A DNA stretch of 24,058 nt, taken from DAIMZM01 sp036733985. Its GTDB lineage: Bacteria; Bacillota; Dehalobacteriia; UBA4068. The stretch spans positions 1 through 24,058 of the forward strand of contig DAIMZM010000028.1 in the NCBI GenBank assembly GCA_036733985.1, written 5' to 3'. The translations under genes were made by a program, and so were the position numbers. Within the stretch, counting starts at the first letter, position 1; each line of letters begins with the position of its first letter. Below are positions 7,718 through 15,404 of the stretch, one piece after another. Below the pieces are notes generated by a model. That model did no database searches, was not told where the DNA came from, and saw only the letters and a list, made by a program, of their open reading frames with translations.

Positions 7718-7756
7718 AAAAAAGCAAAACCGCGCACCATATTGGCGCGCGATTTT
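7718..7756 (-). terminator. tRNA terminator (repeat copy B)
   Basis: On the minus strand a 14-bp stem with two wobble pairs (7726-7739 with 7743-7756, three-base loop) is followed by GC and six T (7718-7723). It starts 22 bases beyond the tRNA CCA end. Between them GTCGGT-GAGG-ACCGAC can form a smaller hairpin. The whole element is repeated at 4974-5030. Confidence 0.85.
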
Positions 7757-7777
7757 GGTTGTCGGTCCTCACCGACT

Positions 7778-7853
7778 TGGTGGGCCCTGCTGGGCTCGAA
7801 CCAGCGACCAACCGGTTATGAGCCGGGGGCTCTACCAACTGAGCTAAGGGCCC
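7778..7853 (-). tRNA. tRNA with CAT anticodon (probably tRNA-Ile2, else tRNA-Met)
   Basis: A full 76-base cloverleaf: acceptor stem GGGCCCT/AGGGCCC, D-arm GCTCAGTTGGTAGAGC, anticodon stem CCGG/CCGG around the loop CTCATAA, and T-arm GCTGGTTCGAGCCCAGC. The CCA end is encoded (7778-7780). The anticodon is CAT. It resembles E. coli ileX (the lysidine-modified Ile tRNA for AUA) more than elongator tRNA-Met: the GCTTAG-like D-side, TTGGTCGCTGGTTC and the C4-G69 and C5-G68 acceptor pairs agree. It lacks the initiator GGG/CCC anticodon-stem signature. It has its own consensus promoter and terminator, so it is transcribed alone. Confidence 0.93.
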
Positions 7854-7874
7854 TTGGCCAAAGCGGCAAAGATT

Positions 7875-7903
7875 ATTATACAATAACCCGCCGTTTCAGT
7901 CAA
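7875..7903 (-). promoter_or_regulatory. Promoter of the CAT-anticodon tRNA
   Basis: Minus-strand TTGACT and a perfect TATAAT are spaced by 17 bases and end 21 bases before the tRNA 5' end. This is a strong constitutive-looking promoter. Confidence 0.85.
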
Positions 7904-7928
7904 GGGAAAAAGGCAGCATCCGCTTGAA

Positions 7929-9923
7929 TTAGGACTTCTTGAAACCCAGGCAGCGCATAGCATTGGCCACTGCCAGCAGGGCCACGCCCACATCGGCAAA
8001 AACCGCCAGCCACATGGTGGCCAACCCCAAGACGCCCAGGATCAGGATGACCGCTTTCACACCCAGGGAAAAGGCAATATTCTGCCTGGCGATGGCCATC
8101 ACCCGCCGGGCATGGCGGATGGCCAAGGGGATGCTCTGGGGATCATCGTTCATCACCACGATATCCGCGGCTTCAATGGCGGCGTCGCTGCCCAGCTTGC
8201 CCATGGCAATGCCCACATCGGCCCGGGCCAGCACCGGCGCGTCATTGACGCCGTCACCGATATAGGCCAAGGCGGCCCGGGGCGCCTTTTCCAGCAGCAG
8301 CGCCTCTGCTTTTGCCACCTTATCCTGGGGCAGCAGCCCGGCGTAAACCTGATCCAGGCCCAGGGTTTGCCCAACCCGCTCCGCGGCGGCCTGATGATCG
8401 CCGGAAAGCAGGGCCGTGGCAATGCCCATTCTTTTTAAATCCGCCACCGCCTGGGCAGCCCCGGCCTTCACCCCATCTTCCACCAGGATGCAGCCCAGGT
8501 AAACCCCGTCCGCGGCCACATGGATCCGGCTGCCCGGCCAGGCAAGGGCAGGATAGTCCAGGCCCATGCCGGCCATGAGCCGGTCATTGCCCACCTGGAC
8601 TTCCTTCTCCCCTACCAGGGCTTTCAGGCCAAAGCCCGGCAATTCCGTGACAGCGCTGACCAAGGCCCCGTCCACTTCCTTGCCATAGGCCGCCCGCAGG
8701 GAACCGGCCAGGGGATGGGGCGAATAATACTCGGCAGAGGCGGCCAGGCGCAGCAATTCCTCCCTGTCATAGCCGGAGGCGGGCAGCACTTGGCTGACCC
8801 GGAAGCGGCCTTCCGTTAAAGTACCGGTTTTATCAAAAAGGGCGATCTTGGTTCTGGACAGGACTTCCAGATAATTACCCCCCTTCACCAGGACGCCGCC
8901 CCGGCCCGCGCCGCCGATGCCGGCGAAAAAGGCCAGGGGCACCGAGATCACCAGGGCGCAGGGGCAGGAGATCACTAATAGGGTGCAGGCCCGGTATAGC
9001 CAATCCCCCCAGGCCTGGCCGAAGAGTAGCGGGGGCGCCACAGCCAGCAAAGCCGCGGCAGCCACCACCACCGGCGTATAGATCCGGGCAAAGCGGGTGA
9101 TAAAGCCTTCCACCCGGGTCTTTTTTTCCGCGGCATGCTCGGTCAATTCCAGGATGCGGCTGACCGTGGAAGCGCCGTAGGCCTTCTCCACCCTGGCGGT
9201 TAAAAGGCCGTTCAAATTCACACAGCCGCTGATCAGCCGATCCCCGGCTGAGACGGGCCGGGGCAGGGATTCGCCGGTCAGGGCGGAAGTATCCACATCC
9301 GCGCTGCCGCTGACCACCAGGCTGTCCAGGGGGATGCGCTCGCCGGGGCGGATCAGGATCAGCTGCCCGGGCAGCACCCCTTCCGGCGCTACCAGCTGTT
9401 CCCCGCCGCTTTCATCCAGCAGATTGACATGGTCCGGCCGCATATCCATCAGCGCCGCAATGGAGCCCCGGCTTTTGGCCAAGGCCCGGCCCTGCAGCGC
9501 CTCGCCCACCTGGAAAAGGAGCATTACCATTACCGCCTCCGGGTATTCGCCAACGGCAAAAGCGCCCAGGCTGGCGATGGACATCAGGAATTCCTCATGC
9601 ATCCCGGACCCGGCCAGCAGCTCCCGGACGGCGGCAGCCAGGACTTCCGCCCCCACCGCCAGCCAGGCCAGCACAAAAATCAGGGTACCCAGGGCCGCGC
9701 TGCCCGGCCAGAGCAGGCCTAAGCCTAAAAGCAAGGCGGCGACGGCCATTTTGAGCAGATCCCGCTTCCCCGCCGGCTGATGATGATGGCGGTCCCCCCG
9801 GCTGCCGCAGCTGGTGCAGCAGCTGTCCCCGGCGCAATGGGCCAGCCTATGTTCATGTCCCCGGCCCTGATGATGGCCATGATCGTCACCGTGATCCTGG
9901 CCGTGATGTTCATGCCCTTCCAT
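7929..9923 (-). CDS. P1B-type heavy-metal ATPase (Zn2+/Cd2+ class exporter)
   Basis: A 664-residue metal-transporting P-type ATPase of the inner membrane. Residues 1-49 form a His-rich tail with a few Cys (HEHHG, CCTSC, HHH) in place of a folded heavy-metal-associated domain; membrane helices start near 55. The core is complete: TGES actuator loop, the metal-site CPC at 320-322 in a membrane helix, phosphorylated D364 in DKTGTLT, the SPHP motif with H403, and GDGVND at 556-561. CPC plus the late DK near the C-terminal helices fit the Zn/Cd/Pb class rather than the copper class. The start has GGAG and AAGGA upstream. It is a single gene behind a promoter with two operator-like palindromes, so metal-induced expression is likely. 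Confidence 0.94.
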   Translation of the reverse strand: MEGHEHHGQDHGDDHGHHQGRGHEHRLAHCAGDSCCTSCGSRGDRHHHQPAGKRDLLKMAVAALLLGLGLLWPGSAALGTLIFVLAWLAVGAEVLAAAVRELLAGSGMHEEFLMSIASLGAFAVGEYPEAVMVMLLFQVGEALQGRALAKSRGSIAALMDMRPDHVNLLDESGGEQLVAPEGVLPGQLILIRPGERIPLDSLVVSGSADVDTSALTGESLPRPVSAGDRLISGCVNLNGLLTARVEKAYGASTVSRILELTEHAAEKKTRVEGFITRFARIYTPVVVAAAALLAVAPPLLFGQAWGDWLYRACTLLVISCPCALVISVPLAFFAGIGGAGRGGVLVKGGNYLEVLSRTKIALFDKTGTLTEGRFRVSQVLPASGYDREELLRLAASAEYYSPHPLAGSLRAAYGKEVDGALVSAVTELPGFGLKALVGEKEVQVGNDRLMAGMGLDYPALAWPGSRIHVAADGVYLGCILVEDGVKAGAAQAVADLKRMGIATALLSGDHQAAAERVGQTLGLDQVYAGLLPQDKVAKAEALLLEKAPRAALAYIGDGVNDAPVLARADVGIAMGKLGSDAAIEAADIVVMNDDPQSIPLAIRHARRVMAIARQNIAFSLGVKAVILILGVLGLATMWLAVFADVGVALLAVANAMRCLGFKKS

Positions 9924-9955
9924 AACTATGTTCCTTTCTCCGCAGAAGCGCTTAT

Positions 9956-10011
9956 ATTTGAGTAATCATTCAACTATCAACATTATAATTGAATGATTAC
10001 TCAAATGTCAA
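9956..10011 (-). promoter_or_regulatory. Metal-responsive promoter with two ArsR/SmtB-like operators
   Basis: On the minus strand a perfect TTGACA (10006-10011) and perfect TATAAT (9982-9987) are 18 bases apart. An 18-base sequence, ATTTGAGTAATCATTCAA, fills the spacer and recurs in perfect inverted form at 9956-9973, just past the expected start site. Each arm is itself an imperfect palindrome (TTGA-N8-TCAA), like operators of CadC/CzrA/SmtB repressors. Repressor binding at both sites would block RNA polymerase. No such repressor is encoded in this window. Confidence 0.85.
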
Positions 10012-10282
10012 GGAAAAAGGCAAAAAAGTTTCCGCTGCCGCCAGCCCAAACCGCCTGTATTACCGCAAATGCCCGGAGCAGGGTTTCTGTTAACAAAAAC
10101 CTGGCAAAACCCAAAAAAAGCAGGAAAGGCCGGCCCCGGGGCGAACCTCTTTTCCGAAACAGCAATCGTTTTTCTAAATAGCTTTTCCAAAGATAAAGGG
10201 CAAGGGCATTGCCAATAAAATTTCCCGCCTGCCAATAGGCAGTGGCGGAAAGAAGGGTCAAACAATCGAACAGTTATCAATC
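10012..10282. other. Intergenic stretch without a convincing gene
   Basis: Two overlapping minus-strand frames stay open here, but both lack a ribosome binding site and end inside or beside the ATPase promoter, so I do not call them. CCGCC and GGCGG arms around TGCC-AATA-GGCA near 10228-10249 form a modest hairpin upstream of the nuclease gene. Confidence 0.4.
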
Positions 10283-10753
10283 ATGATCGCCGCCTGCCTG
10301 CTCCTGGCCCTGATCATCGGCGTCCTGGCGGGCCGGCGGCCCAGGGCCGTCCTAAAAGCGCTGGCCGGGGTGGATGAAATGAGCGGCGCGGATTTTGAAT
10401 ACTATTGCGCCGGCTTGCTGCGGGACAATGGCTTCCACAATGTCCGGGTCACCAAGGGCAGCGGGGATTATGGCGCGGATATCCTCTGCGAAAAGCAGGG
10501 GCTGACCTATGCGGTGCAATGCAAATGCCGCTCCGCCGTCATCGGCGTCCAGGCTGTCCAGGAGATTTATGCCGCTGTCCGCTATTATGATTGCCAGGCC
10601 GCCGCGGTGCTGACCAATTCCGCTTTTTCCGCTGCGGCCAAAGACCTGGCGGAAAAGACCGGGGTGGAATTATGGGACCGGGAGCGGCTTTCCGGACTGA
10701 TCAGCCAGGCCTTAAAGCCGGCGCGTTTGCCTAAAAAAGAAGCGGGGCTTTAA
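10283..10753 (+). CDS. Membrane-anchored Mrr-like restriction endonuclease domain protein
   Basis: A 156-residue protein with one N-terminal membrane helix (about residues 2-17, LLLALIIGVLAG, then RRPR) and a cytoplasmic Mrr-type PD-(D/E)xK nuclease domain. The active-site pattern is visible: GDYGADI with D66, then QCK with Q79 and K81; F38-E39 in the preceding helix fits the conserved acidic position. The domain ends near residue 145. In family terms Mrr-like enzymes cut DNA, some of them modified DNA; short membrane-anchored versions are common in Bacillota and their role is poorly known. No methyltransferase or specificity gene is adjacent. The ATG has no clear ribosome binding site and the frame stays open upstream, so the start is not certain. 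Confidence 0.85.
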   Translation: MIAACLLLALIIGVLAGRRPRAVLKALAGVDEMSGADFEYYCAGLLRDNGFHNVRVTKGSGDYGADILCEKQGLTYAVQCKCRSAVIGVQAVQEIYAAVRYYDCQAAAVLTNSAFSAAAKDLAEKTGVELWDRERLSGLISQALKPARLPKKEAGL

Positions 10754-10767
10754 GCGCCGCTTCTTTT
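10735..10767 (+). terminator. Terminator of the Mrr-like gene
   Basis: AAAAGAAGCGG and CCGCTTCTTTT form a perfect 11-bp stem with an 11-base loop. The stem starts inside the last codons of the gene. Confidence 0.8.
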
Positions 10768-10859
10768 CCAGAATAAACGTTATATCCGGGTAAAGCAATC
10801 CGCATTAAACCGCGCGACCATTCTTTGAATCCGCCGCTGATTTTTTATGGGCCGGGCCC

Positions 10860-10888
10860 TTGACAAAAGGCCTTGGTTGTGTTATTTT
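10860..10888 (+). promoter_or_regulatory. Promoter of the carAB operon
   Basis: A perfect TTGACA and TATTTT lie 17 bases apart, giving a leader of about 200 bases before carA. I see no PyrR-binding consensus in that leader. Confidence 0.7.
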
Positions 10889-10923
10889 TATGCGCAACGG
10901 CGATTAATGATAAGGTTGGGGTT

Positions 10924-11094
10924 ATGATAATTTTTAAGCTTTCAACAAAAATTTTGCAGACAACGGGCTTGTATGGGTATTTGCTGATTTTGACTTTGGG
11001 GATTGCCGCCCCCCGGCTGTTTACATACTATTTGAATTATTTTGCATCTGTTCGCGTCCCGCTTTTTTGCGGGACGTATTTTATTAAGGAGTGA
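10924..11094 (+). CDS. Possible leader peptide upstream of carA
   Basis: A 56-codon frame begins at ATG 10924 with AAGG eight bases upstream, runs straight through the hairpin at 11055-11076, and ends in a TGA (11092-11094) just before the carA start. It begins MIIFKLSTKILQTTGLYGYL and is rich in Leu, Phe and Tyr. Its mRNA is U-rich early on. This arrangement is what translation-coupled attenuation needs: a ribosome close behind the polymerase would cover the hairpin. The peptide itself resembles nothing I know and could equally be a chance frame, so I call it as a regulatory leader rather than a functional protein. Confidence 0.4.
   Translation: MIIFKLSTKILQTTGLYGYLLILTLGIAAPRLFTYYLNYFASVRVPLFCGTYFIKE
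11055..11085 (+). promoter_or_regulatory. Attenuator-like hairpin before carA
   Basis: CGTCCCGC and GCGGGACG form a perfect 8-bp stem around a T6 loop, followed by TATTTTATT. It ends one base before the carA ribosome binding site AAGGAG (11086-11091). It could terminate transcription or hide the ribosome binding site. Its position inside the leader, rather than after a gene, points to regulation. Confidence 0.6.
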
Positions 11095-11099
11095 TGGCA

Positions 11100-12197
11100 A
11101 TGAATCTGGCGTTTGACTGCAAGCTGGTAACCGAGGATGGGGAGGAGTACTATGGCCAGGGTTTTGGCGCGGCTGGGGAAAAAGTAGCGGAGCTGGTGTT
11201 CAACACCGCTATGGCCGGGTATCAGGAAATCGTTTCCGACCCTTCCTACGCGGACCAGGCCCTGGTGATGACTTATCCGCTGATCGGCAATTACGGCCTG
11301 GCCGCTGAGGATTATGAATCCCGCCGGCCCTTTCTCTCCGGGCTGATCGTCCGGGATTATAATGATCTGCCCAGCAATTTCCGGCAGACCGGCGCGCTTT
11401 CAGCCCTGCTGGAGGAATACGGCATCCCCGGCCTCTCCGGGGTGGATACCCGCCGCCTGGCCAGGAGCATCCGGGACAAAGGCAGCCGCCGGGGGCTGAT
11501 CACCCCGGCCCAGACTCCCCTCCCCCAGGCCCTGGCCAAGATCGCCGCCGCGGCTCTCCCCCATGACCAGGTGGCCCGGGTCAGCTGCCGCAAGCCCTGG
11601 CAGGCCAAGACCGCCAATCCTTGCTGCCATGTGGTGGCGGTGGATTGCGGCGTCAAGCTGAACATCATCCGCAGCCTGAACCGGCGGGGCTGCAATGTGA
11701 CCATCGTGCCCTGGGATACCGGCGCTGAGCGGATCCTGGCCCTGGGGCCGGACGGCCTGCTCATCTCCAACGGCCCCGGCGACCCGGAAGACGCGGGCCC
11801 GGTCATCAGCCTGGTGCGGCAATGCCGGGGCCGGCTGCCCATGTTCGGCATCTGCCTGGGGCATCAGATCATCTGCCTGGCCTATGGCGGCCAAACCTAT
11901 AAGCTGAAATTCGGCCACCGGGGCGGCAATCATCCGGTGCGCAACCTGGAGCTGGACAAGATCGAGATCACCAGCCAGAACCACAGCTACGCGGTGAGCG
12001 CTCCCTCCCTGGCCGGCAGCGGCCTGGCCGTTACCCATCGCAATCTTCTTGACGATACGGTGGAGGGGGCGGCCTGCCGGGGGGAGCGGGTTTTCAGCGT
12101 CCAATACCACCCGGAAAGCGCCCCCGGGCCGGAGGACAGCGCCTATTTATTTGATCAGTTTGTCAGCGCCATGAAGGAGGGAAACCACCATGCCTAA
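11100..12197 (+). CDS. carA: Carbamoyl-phosphate synthase small (glutaminase) subunit
   Basis: A 365-residue cytoplasmic glutamine amidotransferase that releases ammonia from glutamine for the large subunit, feeding pyrimidine and arginine synthesis. The N-terminal half is the CPSase small-chain domain (FNTAMAGYQEI near residues 36-46). The C-terminal half is a class I glutaminase with nucleophile C252 in GICLGHQ and the H337 and E339 pair in YHPES. The length is usual. Two further in-frame starts exist (GTG 11091, ATG 11094), but AAGGAG at 11086-11091 is eight bases from ATG 11100, so I choose that one. The gene overlaps carB by eight bases. It is most likely regulated through the leader at 10889-11099. 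Confidence 0.97.
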   Translation: MNLAFDCKLVTEDGEEYYGQGFGAAGEKVAELVFNTAMAGYQEIVSDPSYADQALVMTYPLIGNYGLAAEDYESRRPFLSGLIVRDYNDLPSNFRQTGALSALLEEYGIPGLSGVDTRRLARSIRDKGSRRGLITPAQTPLPQALAKIAAAALPHDQVARVSCRKPWQAKTANPCCHVVAVDCGVKLNIIRSLNRRGCNVTIVPWDTGAERILALGPDGLLISNGPGDPEDAGPVISLVRQCRGRLPMFGICLGHQIICLAYGGQTYKLKFGHRGGNHPVRNLELDKIEITSQNHSYAVSAPSLAGSGLAVTHRNLLDDTVEGAACRGERVFSVQYHPESAPGPEDSAYLFDQFVSAMKEGNHHA

Positions 12198-15100
12198 GCG
12201 CACGGATATCAAAAAGATCATGGTTTTAGGCTCAGGCCCCATCGTCATCGGCCAGGGCGCGGAATTCGACTATGCCGGGGTGCAAGCCTGCCTTTCCCTG
12301 AAGGAAGAGGGCTACCAGGTGGTGCTGCTGAACTCCAATCCCGCCACCATCATGACGGATCCGGATATTGCCCACCGGGTCTATATGGAGCCCCTTACCG
12401 AGGAATTCGCCGCCCGCATCATCCGCCTGGAACGGCCCGACGCCCTGCTGCCGGGCCTGGGCGGCCAGACCGGGCTGAACCTGGCCATGTCCCTGGCCAA
12501 AAGCGGCCTGCTGGCGGAATGCGGCGTGGCCCTGCTGGGAGCTGATCCGGACTGCATTGCCCAAGCCGAAGACCGGGAGCTGTTCAAGGCCTTATGCCAA
12601 AGCCTGAATGAACCGGTGCTGCCCTCCCGTATTGCCGGCAGCCTGGGGGAGGGCCTGGCAGCCGCGGCGGAGATCGGTTATCCCCTGGTGCTGCGGCCTG
12701 CCTTCACCTTGGGCGGCAGCGGCGGCGGCTTTGCCGAAAACGAAGGGGAACTCACCGCCCTGCTGGCTAAGGGCCTGGAGCTTTCCCCGGCTCATCAGGT
12801 GCTGGTGGAAAAGAGCATCAAGGGGTTTAAGGAGATCGAATATGAGGTGATGCGGGACAGCAAGGGCACGGCCCTGGTCATCTGCAATATGGAGAATATC
12901 GACCCGGTGGGCGTGCATACCGGGGATTCTATGGTGGTGGCGCCCAGCCAGACCCTGACCAATAAGGAATACCAGCTGCTGCGGAACAGCGCCCTGAAGC
13001 TGATCCGGGCCCTGGGGCTTTGCGGCGGCTGCAATGTGCAGTTCGCCCTGGATCCGGAATCCTTCACCTATTATGTGATCGAGGTCAATCCCCGGGTCTC
13101 CCGCTCCTCCGCCCTGGCTTCCAAGGCCAGCGGCTACCCCATCGCCCGGGTGGCGGCCAAGCTGGCGGTGGGCCTGACCCTGGACGAGATCCCCCTGGCC
13201 AATACCCCGGCCTGCTTTGAACCGGCCCTGGACTATGTGGTGATCAAGATGGCCCGCTTTCCCTTTGATAAATTCGCCGGGGCGGAGAACCTGCTCAGCA
13301 CCCAGATGAAAGCCACCGGCGAAGTGATGAGCATCGGCCGCAGCCTGGAAGAAAGCCTCTTAAAAGCCATCCGCTCCCTGGAAACGGGCCGCTGCCATAT
13401 CCGGCTGGAGAAATTCGACAAAGCGGACAGCGCGGCGCTCCTGGCCTATGTGTCAGAAAGCCGGGACGACCGGATCTACGCCATTGCCCAGCTGCTGCGG
13501 AATGGCGTCAGCGCCGAGGCCATCCATCAGGCCGCCTGCATCGACTTGCTGTTCATCAACAAGATCGCCAATATCGTGGCCATGGAGCGTATCCTGGCCA
13601 GCCATCCCCGGGACCGGGACAGCCTTTGGGCAGCCAAACGCCTGGGCTTTTCCGACGCTTACATCGCCGGGCTCTGGGGCATGGCTGAGCCGGAACTGCG
13701 GGCCTTTCGCAAGGCGGCGGGCATCATCCCGGCCTATAAGATGATCGACAGCTGCGCTTCGGAATTCGCAAGCCAGATCCCCTACTTCTACGCCACCTAT
13801 GGGGAAGAAAACGAAGCCCAGCCCAGCCAGGAAAAGAAAATCATTGTCCTGGGGGCCGGGCCCATCCGCATCGGCCAGGGCGTGGAATTCGATTACGCCA
13901 CCGTCCATGCCCTGACCACCCTGAAAAACCAGGGCTACCAGGCCATTGTGATCAACAATAATCCGGAGACGGTTTCCACGGATTACACCATGGGGGATAA
14001 GCTCTATTTCGAGCCCCTGACCGTGGAATCCGTGCTGGATGTGGTGGATCAGGAGCAGCCCTTAGGGGTCATCGTCTCCCTGGGCGGCCAGACCGCGGTG
14101 AACCTGGCCGAGCCCCTGCAAGCCCAAGGCGTGCCCATCCTGGGCACGGACAGCGCCGCCATCGAAAGAGCGGAGAACCGGGACGCCTTCGAACAAATAC
14201 TGCGGGGGCTGGCCATCCCTCAGCCCCCGGGCCAGGCCGTGCTCAGCGTGGCGGCGGGGGTGGCGGCGGCGGAGCGGCTGGGCTTCCCGGTGTTGGTGCG
14301 GCCCAGCTATGTGCTGGGGGGCCGGGCCATGGAGATCGTGGGGGAAGCGGCTTCCCTCCGGCAATACCTGGCAGCCGCCCTGGCCCTGGATGAAAGCCGC
14401 CCGGTGCTGGTGGACAAATACATTGCCGGCCAGGAGCTGGAAGTGGACGCGGTTTGCGACGGGAAAGACGTGTTCTGCCCCGGCGTGATGGAGCTGGTGG
14501 AGCCTACCGGCATCCATTCCGGGGACAGCATCAGCGTGTTCCCCGATTATTCCCTGAGCCAGCAAACACGCCGCACCATCCTGGATTATACCCAGAAGCT
14601 GGGCCCGGCCCTGAAGCTGAAGGGCCTCTACAATATCCAGTTCATCGGCGACAGCCAAGGCCGGGTCTATGTGATCGAGGTCAATCCCCGGGCGTCCCGC
14701 AGCGTACCCTTTATCTCCAAGGCCAGCGGCTATCCCCTGGCGGATATCGCCACCCTGACCATGCTGGGCGTCACTTTGAAAGCCCAGGGCCTCCTGGGCC
14801 AGCCGGGCCGGCCTGCCCGCTGGTATGTGAAGGCCCCGGCCTTCTCCTTTGCCAAACTGCGGGGCCTGGACGCTTACCTGTCCCCGGAAATGAAAAGCAC
14901 GGGCGAAGCCATCGGCTATGACGCCTGGCTGACCCATGCCTTTTATAAAGCCCTGCTTTCGGCGGGTATGCGCCTGACCGGCCAGGGCTCGGTGCTGATT
15001 TCCGTGCCGGATCAGGCCAAGGCGGAGATCCTGCCCCTGGCCCAGCGCTTCCGGCAGCAGGGCTTTTCCCTCCTGGCCACCGCCGGCACCGCCGCTTTCC

Positions 15101-15363
15101 TGGAAAGCCATGGCCTGGCCGCCACCGTGCTGGCTAAGGTCAGCGAGGGCAGCGGCGCCATCCCCGGCGCCCTCCGGGAGGGCCGGGTCAGCTATGTGCT
15201 GAATCTGCATGATCTGGGCAGCCATAAGGCCAAATCCGACGGAGCCGTGATCCGCCGGGCAGCGGTGGAGCATAACGTGCCCATCTTCACCTCCCCGGCT
15301 ACGGCCCAGGTGCTCCTGGATGTGCTGGAGGAGCTGAACCCCTCGGTGAGCCCCCTGGTCTGA
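12190..15363 (+). CDS. carB: Carbamoyl-phosphate synthase large subunit
   Basis: A 1057-residue enzyme that makes carbamoyl phosphate from bicarbonate, two ATP and the ammonia channelled from CarA. The internal duplication is evident: the first half opens with KKIMVLGSGPIVIGQGAEFDY and a GGQTGLNLA motif, the second half repeats KKIIVLGAGPIRIGQGVEFDY near 546 and GGQTAVNLA. Each half has an ATP-grasp domain, with EVNPRVSRSSALASKASGYP in the first and EVNPRASRSVPFISKASGYP in the second. Residues from about 930 form the MGS-like allosteric domain where UMP or ornithine acts in relatives. AGGAGG stands just before the ATG. The gene is complete and of normal length. Confidence 0.98.
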   Translation: MPKRTDIKKIMVLGSGPIVIGQGAEFDYAGVQACLSLKEEGYQVVLLNSNPATIMTDPDIAHRVYMEPLTEEFAARIIRLERPDALLPGLGGQTGLNLAMSLAKSGLLAECGVALLGADPDCIAQAEDRELFKALCQSLNEPVLPSRIAGSLGEGLAAAAEIGYPLVLRPAFTLGGSGGGFAENEGELTALLAKGLELSPAHQVLVEKSIKGFKEIEYEVMRDSKGTALVICNMENIDPVGVHTGDSMVVAPSQTLTNKEYQLLRNSALKLIRALGLCGGCNVQFALDPESFTYYVIEVNPRVSRSSALASKASGYPIARVAAKLAVGLTLDEIPLANTPACFEPALDYVVIKMARFPFDKFAGAENLLSTQMKATGEVMSIGRSLEESLLKAIRSLETGRCHIRLEKFDKADSAALLAYVSESRDDRIYAIAQLLRNGVSAEAIHQAACIDLLFINKIANIVAMERILASHPRDRDSLWAAKRLGFSDAYIAGLWGMAEPELRAFRKAAGIIPAYKMIDSCASEFASQIPYFYATYGEENEAQPSQEKKIIVLGAGPIRIGQGVEFDYATVHALTTLKNQGYQAIVINNNPETVSTDYTMGDKLYFEPLTVESVLDVVDQEQPLGVIVSLGGQTAVNLAEPLQAQGVPILGTDSAAIERAENRDAFEQILRGLAIPQPPGQAVLSVAAGVAAAERLGFPVLVRPSYVLGGRAMEIVGEAASLRQYLAAALALDESRPVLVDKYIAGQELEVDAVCDGKDVFCPGVMELVEPTGIHSGDSISVFPDYSLSQQTRRTILDYTQKLGPALKLKGLYNIQFIGDSQGRVYVIEVNPRASRSVPFISKASGYPLADIATLTMLGVTLKAQGLLGQPGRPARWYVKAPAFSFAKLRGLDAYLSPEMKSTGEAIGYDAWLTHAFYKALLSAGMRLTGQGSVLISVPDQAKAEILPLAQRFRQQGFSLLATAGTAAFLESHGLAATVLAKVSEGSGAIPGALREGRVSYVLNLHDLGSHKAKSDGAVIRRAAVEHNVPIFTSPATAQVLLDVLEELNPSVSPLV

Positions 15364-15369
15364 GGCGCC

Positions 15370-15404
15370 GGGCAGGCCGGTGGGAGGGGCTGCCCAAGGT
15401 TTTT
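15370..15404 (+). terminator. Terminator of carAB
   Basis: GGGCAG and CTGCCC pair around a 14-base loop, then AAGG and five T. It begins seven bases after the carB stop and lies between convergent genes. Confidence 0.65.

Noticed and set aside
4974..7774. Cassette as an integrase-type island with att sites
   Set aside because: The repeats do not include the tRNA 3' end, are only about 80% identical, and no integrase is present; kept only as an open question in the findings.
7635..7927. Small plus-strand frames over the tRNA
   Set aside because: They are antisense to the tRNA, a frequent source of false genes.
10001..10280. Two overlapping minus-strand frames of about 86-90 codons
   Set aside because: Neither has a ribosome binding site; both end in the ATPase promoter, and the composition is not gene-like.
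14062..15273. Long antisense frames opposite carB, tex, the ATPase and the CoA-transferase
   Set aside because: They are shadows caused by high GC in third codon positions, with no start signals or recognisable domains.
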